NCBI GenBank assembly: GCA_024643585.1
Contig: JAHEMP010000079.1
Span: 1-8,996, forward strand
Source: Crocinitomicaceae bacterium
GTDB lineage: Bacteria; Bacteroidota; Bacteroidia; Flavobacteriales_D; Crocinitomicaceae
DNA: 8,996 bases
Direction of reading: 5' to 3'
The notes under the pieces are model-generated. The model made no database searches. It had not been told where the DNA came from and worked only from the letters and a program-made list of their open reading frames with translations. Every line of letters begins with the position of its first letter. Position 1 is the stretch's first letter. Position numbers and translations under genes: made by a program. Positions 1-5,915 of the stretch are shown here, piece after piece.

Positions 1-2260
1 AGCCAATAGTTCTCAGAATTTTCTTATCGCAATTTTTTGCTGCTTCTTCGATATCCGAGAACGTAACTTTGGAATCAACTAACAATGAGAAATCGCGACG
101 AGTAGCGAAGGTTTTTGGTAACTCTTTGTAAACTGTTTTTGACAATTTCAAACTTAAGAACAAGACATCCCAGTCCAAATCTGCCACAAAAACATCCTCT
201 TTTAAGCCAAAGTGTTTTTTTAAATCCTTGTTTACCCACCCAATTTCTCCAATTTTTTGTTTTAAGATAAACACTTGGACTCCATCCTGTAACAAGCTGT
301 TCTTTATAGGTTTGTATTGCAAAAGATTGGTTAAACCCATACGTTTTACCAATGCCTCAACGACTCCTTTGATGCTGTAAAAATTCTGCTTTTCTTTACC
401 TGCATTCCACGAATCTTGTTCTTTTCGTCCGGTAATAAGTAGAGAAAGTCTCTGATTTTCAGAATACGAATCGTATTTGTGGTAGGTTTTCCCAAACTCA
501 AATAATTTAAGATCCGGAGACTGTCTATTTTGATTGTATTCCACCACTTCCAAAGCAGAAAATAACATGCTTTGACGCATGACGTTTAATTCTTGACTTA
601 ATGGATTTAAAATTTCAACGTTTCTCTCTTGAGAGAATACTTCCCCACCTAATTTCTCTACATATTTTGAGGACGTTAATGAATTGTTCAACATTTCAGA
701 GAACCCCATTCCAACAAGCATTTCGCTAATGGTGTTTTTCCAATGTTCGACATTTGGTTTTTCAAATTTTGGAACAGAGGTATTCAATTTTTCAGGTATA
801 GGCACATTATTAAAGCCATATATGCGCAGAATCTCTTCAATTACATCCGCCTCACGCGTTACGTCGACGCGATAAGGGGGAACTTGAAGACTAAGTATTC
901 CGTCTGATTTTTCAAGTATTTTAATATCCAGAGCCTCTAAAATTGAATCAATTGTGGAAGTTGGGATGTTTGCACCGATTAAATCCAAGCATCTTTGGTA
1001 TGAAAATATAACTTTTTGAGGAGATATTTTCCCAGCCTCGACGATAGTTGGTTCCATTGCAATGTCACCACCTGCTATCTCTTTAATTAACAAAGCTGCT
1101 CTTTTTAAAGCAAAAATGGTCAACTCTGGATCTACACCTCGTTCAAATCTGAAGCTGGCATCTGTGTTCAAACCATGTCTGCGTGCCATTGTACGGGTAA
1201 CTACTGGTTCGAAATAAGCAGACTCTAAAAATACATCTGTACTATTCTCGCTAATTCCCGAGTCAATTCCTCCGAATACGCCAGCCATACAAAGATTTTC
1301 CTTTCCATTGGTTATCATTTGATCTCCAGATGAAAGCGTTCTTTCAACACCATCCAAAGTTGTAAATTTTGAACCTTCGACAGCTCGTTTTACAACAATT
1401 TCACTTCCAACTTTTTTCAAATCGAAAGCATGCAAAGGTGTTCCAAGTTCCATCATAACGAAATTTGTAACATCTACGACATTGTTTATTGGACTCAGCC
1501 CCACTGCTCGTAATCTCTTTTGCAACCAGGCCGGAGAAGATTGAATTTTAACGCCAACGATTGTCGTTCCTGAATATTTTGGACATGCCGTTAAATCCTC
1601 AACTGAAATTTTTACATTTTTGGATGCGGTGACTTTGAAGTTATCTATAGAAGGCCAGTTAAGTGATGTTTTGGTTTTGTGTACGGACAGAAAAGCCGAG
1701 ATATCTCTGGCAACACCGATATGCCCCATTGCATCTGCCCGATTTGGCGTAAGTCCTATTTCAATGCTAAAATCGTCTTCCAAATCAAAATATTTCGCTG
1801 CAGGCATACCAACTTCCGTTTCTTGAGGAAGGACCAGTATTCCGTCATGAGACTGTCCCAATCCCAACTCGTCTTCGGCGCAAACCATACCAAAAGAATC
1901 AACACCTCTAATTTTAGCGGCCTTGATTTTAAAAGGTTCTTCAGGATTTGGATATAAGGTACATCCAACCGTAGCAACAATCACCTTTTGACCTTTCGCT
2001 ACATTGGGCGCTCCACAAACGATTTGTAAGGGTTCACCAACTCCACATTTTACAGTGGTGATATTCAATTTATCAGCATCTGGATGTTTTTCGCAAGATA
2101 AAACTTCACCTACAAAAACACCTTCAAGACCACCCTTTACGGCTTCAATTTTCTCGCAACCTTCTACTTCAAGTCCGGTATCCGTTAGGATTTCAGACAT
2201 TTCTGTAGGAGATAAATTTGTATTGATGTATTGCTTTAACCAGTTGTATGAAACCTTCAT
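1..2260 (-). CDS. pheT: Phenylalanine--tRNA ligase beta subunit, 3' end cut by the window
   Basis: Beta subunit of the alpha2-beta2 cytoplasmic phenylalanyl-tRNA synthetase, which charges tRNA-Phe. The catalytic site is in PheS, which is not in this window. The frame runs open for 753 codons from ATG 2260 to the edge. It begins MKVSYNWLKQYI, the usual PheT N-terminus, which fixes the start. Domains in order: the EMAP/OB-like tRNA-binding domain at about residues 40-150, with GAPN near 83-86; the B3/B4 editing region at about 200-380; B5 at about 400-475, with PPYRVDVTREADVIEEILR, in which R464 and D466 belong to the conserved acidic signature; the catalytic-like core; and the beginning of the C-terminal FDX-ACB anticodon-binding domain from P715 (LPKTFATRRDFSLL). 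Family members are about 800 residues, so roughly 50 residues of FDX-ACB lie beyond position 1. An intrinsic terminator separates it from the upstream operon, so it needs its own promoter. Identity is certain; the missing end is a window effect, not a truncation. Confidence 0.97.
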   Translation of the reverse strand, partial: MKVSYNWLKQYINTNLSPTEMSEILTDTGLEVEGCEKIEAVKGGLEGVFVGEVLSCEKHPDADKLNITTVKCGVGEPLQIVCGAPNVAKGQKVIVATVGCTLYPNPEEPFKIKAAKIRGVDSFGMVCAEDELGLGQSHDGILVLPQETEVGMPAAKYFDLEDDFSIEIGLTPNRADAMGHIGVARDISAFLSVHKTKTSLNWPSIDNFKVTASKNVKISVEDLTACPKYSGTTIVGVKIQSSPAWLQKRLRAVGLSPINNVVDVTNFVMMELGTPLHAFDLKKVGSEIVVKRAVEGSKFTTLDGVERTLSSGDQMITNGKENLCMAGVFGGIDSGISENSTDVFLESAYFEPVVTRTMARRHGLNTDASFRFERGVDPELTIFALKRAALLIKEIAGGDIAMEPTIVEAGKISPQKVIFSYQRCLDLIGANIPTSTIDSILEALDIKILEKSDGILSLQVPPYRVDVTREADVIEEILRIYGFNNVPIPEKLNTSVPKFEKPNVEHWKNTISEMLVGMGFSEMLNNSLTSSKYVEKLGGEVFSQERNVEILNPLSQELNVMRQSMLFSALEVVEYNQNRQSPDLKLFEFGKTYHKYDSYSENQRLSLLITGRKEQDSWNAGKEKQNFYSIKGVVEALVKRMGLTNLLQYKPIKNSLLQDGVQVFILKQKIGEIGWVNKDLKKHFGLKEDVFVADLDWDVLFLSLKLSKTVYKELPKTFATRRDFSLLVDSKVTFSDIEEAAKNCDKKILRTIG

Positions 2261-2284
2261 TTGTAATGCTGTATTTTGAAGCGA

Positions 2285-2292
2285 CGAAGATA
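2285..2292 (-). promoter_or_regulatory. Candidate -7 element for pheT
   Basis: On the minus strand this reads TATCTTCG, one mismatch from the Bacteroidota -7 consensus TAnnTTTG. It lies 24 nt upstream of the pheT ATG and downstream of the preceding operon's terminator, where a pheT promoter would be expected. No convincing TTG/TTTG -33 element sits 17-23 nt further upstream, so this is only a candidate. Confidence 0.3.
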
Positions 2293-2346
2293 GGAAATTT
2301 AGCTCGAACAGTGAAGTAAGATTCACCAATTGAGAACTGACAAATC

Positions 2347-2378
2347 AAAAAAAAGCCTGAAATTAATTTCAAGCTTTT
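2347..2378 (-). terminator. Rho-independent terminator of the OmpA-like/helix-hairpin-helix operon
   Basis: On the minus strand, 24 nt after the stop codon at 2402, a 12-bp stem (arms 2378-2367 and 2362-2351) closes a TTAA loop and runs into eight consecutive T (2354-2347), of which the first four also pair. The one imperfect pair (2372 with 2357) is a G-U wobble when transcribed on the minus strand but a C-A mismatch on the plus strand. The long T run is also only on the minus side. Both points set the direction. It insulates pheT from the operon upstream. Confidence 0.85.
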
Positions 2379-2401
2379 ATTATTCATTAACTATTGATCT
2401 T

Positions 2402-3016
2402 TTATTTTTTTCCTCCGTCCAATTTATCTTGCCAAGCCTTCAGCTCTTTCCATTTGCCTTCGCTCATCATTTTTGCTTGTTTAGCCCATGTTCCAGGATT
2501 GTGAATTGCATATCTATCGCCTGCTTCCTTTAGAATAGCTTTGCTCTTTGCGAGAGGTGTTTCGGCCATATCTTTCCAAGTGTTAATCCCAGCCGCTTTG
2601 AACAATTCAGCGATTTTAGGACCAACTCCTTCAATTGCTTTTAAATCATTGTTTGTCACTCGCTTACCAAGTGCCGCTTTAGCAGCCGCAGCATCAAAGT
2701 CGCCGCTCTTTTTTACTGTTGCAGCGGGTTTCGCTTTTGGTTTTGGCGTACTCGCTTTTTTAACGGGAACGACATTAACTAAATTGTCTGTTTTTGTTTT
2801 AGCCGAAGAATTTGCTGATTTAATTTCTTCTTCGAGTTTTTCGACTTTTGCACTTAAATGTTTGGTATTTGATCGACAAGCCTCAAGTTCAGCTTTCAAA
2901 GTAGAAGCTCTTCCACCTTCGGTTCCATTCCATGCCATCCGACCAATTAGATATCCCAATATTCCACAGATAACACCAACTATTGCTGGGATAAGTATAC
3001 AAGGTAAACTGCTCAT
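2402..3016 (-). CDS. Membrane-anchored coiled-coil protein with C-terminal helix-hairpin-helix domain
   Basis: This 204-residue protein has no established function that I recognise. Residues 6-26 are one hydrophobic helix (ILIPAIVGVICGILGYLIG) ending at R26. There is no charge before it and there are basic residues after it, so by the positive-inside rule the C-terminus should be cytoplasmic. Residues about 38-70 are a charged, heptad-like helix (KVEKLEEEIKSAN), probably a coiled coil. Residues 84-104 are a Lys/Pro/Ala linker. Residues about 118-170 contain DLKAIEGVGPKIAELFKAAGI, a typical helix-hairpin-helix with GVG at 130-132. The tail (172-199, HNPGTWAKQAKMMSEGKWKE and on to WQDKL) resembles the extension seen on H3TH domains, including those fused to some ribosomal protein L21 copies. 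It follows the OmpA-like gene by 23 nt and is probably co-transcribed with it; an intrinsic terminator follows. The domain reading is firm. Nucleic-acid binding is only an inference, since such domains also mediate protein contacts. Confidence 0.88.
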   Translation of the reverse strand: MSSLPCILIPAIVGVICGILGYLIGRMAWNGTEGGRASTLKAELEACRSNTKHLSAKVEKLEEEIKSANSSAKTKTDNLVNVVPVKKASTPKPKAKPAATVKKSGDFDAAAAKAALGKRVTNNDLKAIEGVGPKIAELFKAAGINTWKDMAETPLAKSKAILKEAGDRYAIHNPGTWAKQAKMMSEGKWKELKAWQDKLDGGKK

Positions 3017-3039
3017 ATTTAATATTTTTTCAGGTTAAT

Positions 3040-3954
3040 TTATTTTATAACTACTACGGTTCGACGATTAACTGCGCGTCCTTCCGCTGTTTTGTTATTC
3101 GCAATTGGTTCGTCTGGACCTTTGGAATCCGTTTCGATCCGCGCAGGATTTACCCCATTTCTACTCAAATAATTTTTGGCAAATTCTGCTCTTTCAAGCC
3201 CAAGATTTATATTGTCCTCTCGTAAACCTTGATTGTCCGTGTGTCCAATAATAGTAATGAGCGACCCTTCAACATTGTCCAGATAATTCGTTAAATCCGC
3301 AATTTTTTTCCTTTGATCCTCGGTAAGGTCAATTTGAGCTGCACCCGAATTAAAATTCAATTGAAGTGGATCTTCATTTAATTCTTTTTTCAACTCAGCC
3401 CAATTAATGCCTTGTTCCTCGTCTTGTTTTTTGCTTATGAATCCAAAGTCGATTGGTCCAATGACCTGATTTCTTCGTGTGATTAAATCTTCAACAACTT
3501 CACCTTGGGTTTTTATTTGAGTCGGCGAGATTCCGTAGTTAATGAAATAATTTTTGACATCATTTGCTCTTGCTAATCCTAAATTTGGAAATGCTGAAGT
3601 ATTCTCCTCTTTAAAGGTTGCAAATCCAGTGATTACGACTTTTTGATCTGGAAATTTATACAAATAGGCACTTAGAACCTTTACACCTACTTCAATGGAA
3701 TCCTTGAGTGGTTCAATTTTATTAAATTCATTTTTATTAAAATTGAAATTTTGAGCACAGGTGAAATTAATTCCTTCAGCACTTAAATTAAATCCATTCA
3801 ATTCAATAGCTCTCACTTCACCCGATTCATCTTTCGGCACAATGACAATTTCGTTGGATTGACAACAAATACTGCAACAATATAACCAACACAAATAAGT
3901 TCCAACAAGAATTGTTATCAGAATTCCTAAAAGATAAATTAGTTTCTTAGTCAT
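3040..3954 (-). CDS. OmpA-family envelope protein with two tandem OmpA-like domains
   Basis: This 304-residue protein is predicted to be anchored in the inner membrane and to face the periplasm. K3-K4 precede a hydrophobic segment (about 5-25) that runs straight into a cysteine patch (C22, C26, C27, C30, C31). That patch is not a normal lipobox. The second OmpA-like domain (about 198-304) is complete: QLNFNSGAAQIDL, GHTDNQG at 237-243 with D240, R255 in NLGLERAEFAKNYL, and the terminal RAVNRRTVVV. D240 and R255 correspond to the pair that binds diaminopimelate in peptidoglycan. The first domain (about 68-165) keeps the fold signature (VVITGFATF, LGLARANDVKNYFINYGI) but has FATF where HTD would be, so it probably does not bind peptidoglycan. 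It is first in an operon with the helix-hairpin-helix gene, behind a good Bacteroidota promoter. Family assignment is secure. The cellular role (scaffold, stator or cell-wall tether) is unknown. Confidence 0.9.
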   Translation of the reverse strand: MTKKLIYLLGILITILVGTYLCWLYCCSICCQSNEIVIVPKDESGEVRAIELNGFNLSAEGINFTCAQNFNFNKNEFNKIEPLKDSIEVGVKVLSAYLYKFPDQKVVITGFATFKEENTSAFPNLGLARANDVKNYFINYGISPTQIKTQGEVVEDLITRRNQVIGPIDFGFISKKQDEEQGINWAELKKELNEDPLQLNFNSGAAQIDLTEDQRKKIADLTNYLDNVEGSLITIIGHTDNQGLREDNINLGLERAEFAKNYLSRNGVNPARIETDSKGPDEPIANNKTAEGRAVNRRTVVVIK

Positions 3955-3979
3955 ATGCTTTTGAGAATTTGAATTCTAT

Positions 3980-4010
3980 CAAATATAGAAAAAAATCGGA
4001 CGAAATTCAA
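3980..4010 (-). promoter_or_regulatory. Bacteroidota-type promoter of the OmpA-like operon
   Basis: On the minus strand a perfect -7 element TATATTTG (3987-3980) lies 20 nt downstream of a TTG (4010-4008), matching the -33/-7 layout (TTG or TTTG, 17-23 nt, TAnnTTTG) of Bacteroidota sigma-ABfr promoters. Transcription would start near 3973, leaving a leader of about 20 nt before ATG 3954. The -33 TTG lies in the loop of a hairpin described separately. Confidence 0.65.
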
Positions 4011-4018
4011 TTCCGATT
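3989..4018 (-). terminator. Weak terminator-like hairpin after the META lipoprotein gene
   Basis: On the minus strand AATCGGA (4018-4012) and TCCGATT (4000-3994) form a perfect 7-bp stem around an 11-nt loop. Counting the two stem T, the run is seven T (3995-3989), so five follow the stem. It lies about 100 nt after the META gene's stop (4121) and could end that transcript. The distance and the long loop make it weak. It overlaps the promoter of the next operon. Confidence 0.35.
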
Positions 4019-4120
4019 GACAATCATTGTATTAACCAAGTCTAGAAAAGGAATTTTACAATATTCCGAATTCAGTCGTGGCGATTCAAAAGAGGATTTA
4101 ATTTAAATTTTGACAAATTG

Positions 4121-4570
4121 CTAGTCAACCTTCTTTAAAACCATCAACTCCGTTCCGTCAGCATTGAAAAGATACAAGCGCAATTTTTCAATTTTATAGG
4201 TTCTGGTTTCTAGGAGAACATTTTGATATCGTTCAGGAATCAACATATCCTGACAAGCCATTTTGGTTGAGGCAGAATTACCAAAAACTAAATTTGAGTT
4301 GTCCAATTTTTTTATAGAACCCGAAAGATTATTACAACCGTCATTTCCTGCGAAACGCATTTCTTTGATATGAATTTCCATTTGAGGCGTTTTTGATCCA
4401 TTGGGCTCATACCGCTCACCGAAGAATGTTTCCGCCACCCAAATGTCATTTATCGCCATATTCATTTCCTCTGGCGGTGGAGGAATTGTTTCTGTTACTT
4501 CTTTCACTTCCTTCGTGTTACCACATGAAAATAGGGTAACAGCCAATACCACAAACAGTATACTTTTCAT
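4121..4570 (-). CDS. META-domain (HslJ-like) lipoprotein
   Basis: This 149-residue lipoprotein has a hydrophobic N-terminus (MKSILFVVLAVTL) ending in a lipobox-like LFSC, with C16 as the probable lipidated residue. A charged and proline-rich spacer (17-35, EVTETIPPPPEE) follows. The META domain runs from about 43 to the end: the opening W44, GNDGCNNLSGS at 75-85 and the FGNSASTKMAC stretch at 96-106 match the family core seen in E. coli HslJ, and C79 and C106 are placed where a disulfide is possible. Family members sit in the envelope and are loosely tied to stress or drug tolerance; no enzymatic activity is established. It is transcribed alone, divergently from the helicase gene, with a 111-nt spacer. 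I saw no clear TAnnTTTG element for it (TATTTTAA near 4585-4592 on the minus strand is a poor match). Confidence 0.85.
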   Translation of the reverse strand: MKSILFVVLAVTLFSCGNTKEVKEVTETIPPPPEEMNMAINDIWVAETFFGERYEPNGSKTPQMEIHIKEMRFAGNDGCNNLSGSIKKLDNSNLVFGNSASTKMACQDMLIPERYQNVLLETRTYKIEKLRLYLFNADGTELMVLKKVD

Positions 4571-4655
4571 TTCTCTAATTTTCTATTAAAATAAAAACAA
4601 TTTTTGAATCAATTAATCCAAAATGAAAAGAATCAAGGAATCACTGGTAAAAGCG

Positions 4656-4663
4656 TACCTTTG
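4656..4663 (+). promoter_or_regulatory. -7 element of the DEAD-box helicase gene
   Basis: TACCTTTG followed by CA is an exact TAnnTTTG match in the form common just upstream of Bacteroidota genes. It lies 18 nt before GTG 4682 and predicts transcription starting near 4670, with a leader of about 12 nt that is A-rich (CAAAAACAAACAC). No TTG is found 17-23 nt upstream, so the -33 half is weak. The position matters because it lies inside the reading frame if the farthest start is used. Confidence 0.65.
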
Positions 4664-4681
4664 CAACTCAAAAACAAACAC

Positions 4682-5806
4682 GTGAAAAATTTCGAGCAAT
4701 TAGGCATTCATCCGAATTTTATAAAGGGTCTCAAGGAACTCAACATAATTACCCCAACTGAAATTCAAGCTAAGGTAATCCCAATTTTACTTGAAACGAA
4801 TTTGGATTTGGTGGGTCAAGCCCAAACGGGAACCGGGAAAACAGCAGCCTACGGTTTGCCATTGCTCGCCAAAATTGATTCGAACGTCAATGAAATTCAA
4901 GCACTTATTCTCTGTCCAACAAGAGAATTAGGACAGCAGGTTGCAAAACAACTGTTCAAATTCACCAAATACAGCGACAAAATTTTTACTGAAGCGGTTT
5001 ATGGAGGAGAAAAAATTGACAAACAAATAAGTTCGTTAACAAGGCCCACTCATATTGTCGTTGCGACTCCTGGACGCTTAATTGATTTGGTCAATAGAAA
5101 AGCAATTGATATTCGAAAAGTGAAAACAATCGTTTTGGATGAAGCCGATGAAATGTTGAGCATGGGGTTCAAATCTGAATTAGACGAAATCTTGACAATG
5201 CTTCATAGTTTGGAGAACAAATGGCTTTTTTCTGCTACCATGCCGGATGGAATTCAAGACATTGTCAAAAAACACCTTTCTCCTGATGCTCATAATGTTA
5301 AAGTGAGCAAAAGAAACGTTGTAAATGCTCAAATTTCACATAGCTATTTGGTTTGTGAAGACAATGAAAAATTGAGTGCACTTTTATCTCTTATACAATC
5401 TGAACACAAAAAGCAAGGCTTAATTTTTTGTAAAACAAAGGCAGCGACCCAAAAACTGACCAAACAGTTGATTGCTAAAAATATTTCTGCCGATTGCATT
5501 CACGGCGATTTAACGCAAAAAGAACGTGACAAAGCGATGCGCGCTTTTAAAAATGGAAGCGCCCAATTGTTGGTAGCAACCGATTTAGCTGCCAGGGGTA
5601 TTGATGTCAGCGACTTGGCGTATGTTGCTCATTACCAATTGCCAGAGAATGAGGAATATTATACGCACAGAAGTGGAAGAACTGCACGAGCAGGAAAAGA
5701 AGGTCTGTCATTGGTATTAGTCAATCCCACCGAGATAAAACAAATTAGATTTTACGAACGTAATTTGGGAATCACATTTACCCAAATACGAAAAATAGGA
5801 AGATAA
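4682..5806 (+). CDS. DEAD-box ATP-dependent RNA helicase, short core-only form
   Basis: This is an RNA-unwinding ATPase of superfamily 2. From GTG 4682 it is 374 residues. Seen in order: the Q motif (F4 and Q29 in TPTEIQ), Walker A AQTGTGKT (47-54), PTREL (79-83), TPGR (129-132), DEAD (153-156), SAT (184-186), then the second RecA domain with IFCKTK, ATDLAARGID and HRSGRTAR (329-336). All catalytic motifs are intact. The open frame extends up to a TTG at 4604, but I prefer GTG 4682: KNFEQLGIHP is the usual family N-terminus, the 26 upstream codons look non-coding, and a TACCTTTG promoter lies within them. The protein stops right after the helicase core (ITFTQIRKIGR), where many relatives continue into a DbpA/CsdA-type RNA-binding extension. 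Likely roles are ribosome assembly or mRNA turnover. The subfamily (RhlE, DeaD or DbpA-like) cannot be fixed, so no symbol is given. Confidence 0.92.
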   Translation: MKNFEQLGIHPNFIKGLKELNIITPTEIQAKVIPILLETNLDLVGQAQTGTGKTAAYGLPLLAKIDSNVNEIQALILCPTRELGQQVAKQLFKFTKYSDKIFTEAVYGGEKIDKQISSLTRPTHIVVATPGRLIDLVNRKAIDIRKVKTIVLDEADEMLSMGFKSELDEILTMLHSLENKWLFSATMPDGIQDIVKKHLSPDAHNVKVSKRNVVNAQISHSYLVCEDNEKLSALLSLIQSEHKKQGLIFCKTKAATQKLTKQLIAKNISADCIHGDLTQKERDKAMRAFKNGSAQLLVATDLAARGIDVSDLAYVAHYQLPENEEYYTHRSGRTARAGKEGLSLVLVNPTEIKQIRFYERNLGITFTQIRKIGR

Positions 5807-5816
5807 CTATAGAAAT

Positions 5817-5867
5817 AAACGCGTGGTCAATAGATTATTTTCCCCAAACACGTTTTGTACTTTTTTT
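5817..5867 (+). terminator. Possible weak terminator after the helicase gene
   Basis: AAACG (5817-5821) can pair with CGTTT (5851-5855). The stem extends through GT/AC and GG/CC with one mismatch and a two-base bulge, and seven T (5861-5867) follow after a 5-nt gap. It is 10 nt past the helicase stop, so the place fits, but the imperfect stem and the gap before the T run keep confidence low. Confidence 0.3.
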
Positions 5868-5871
5868 ACTC

Positions 5872-5879
5872 TATATTTG
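5872..5879 (+). promoter_or_regulatory. -7 element of the KAS III gene
   Basis: TATATTTG is an exact match to the Bacteroidota -7 consensus and is the same 8-mer used by the OmpA-like operon. It lies 36 nt upstream of ATG 5916, giving a leader of about 30 nt. The nearest TTTTG (5853-5857) is only 14 nt upstream, shorter than the usual 17-23, so the -33 element is uncertain. Confidence 0.6.
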
Positions 5880-5915
5880 ATAGAACTTCAATTATTTCAA
5901 TAAAAAACGATAGAA

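Noticed and set aside
1620..2279. Several plus- and minus-strand frames within pheT
   Set aside because: All overlap the certain pheT frame and show no family motifs, so they are shadows. The same holds for 684-875.
2193..2387. Minus-strand 64-codon frame overlapping the pheT start
   Set aside because: It begins inside the terminator hairpin and runs across the pheT leader into pheT in another frame. It has no recognisable motif or promoter.
2261..2401. Possible tRNA or leader peptide before pheT
   Set aside because: I found no cloverleaf, no CCA end and no Phe-rich short frame of the kind used in pheST attenuation. Only the terminator and a weak -7 box are supported.
2541..3038. Plus-strand 165-codon open frame opposite the helix-hairpin-helix gene
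   Set aside because: Its translation is low-complexity Ala/Phe/Ser, the mirror of an Ala/Lys-rich gene. The minus-strand frame has clear domains, an operon partner and a terminator.
4071..4120. AT palindrome AATTTAAATT just after the META lipoprotein gene as a terminator
   Set aside because: It has no GC pairs and no T run on the minus strand. It is expected by chance in AT-rich DNA.
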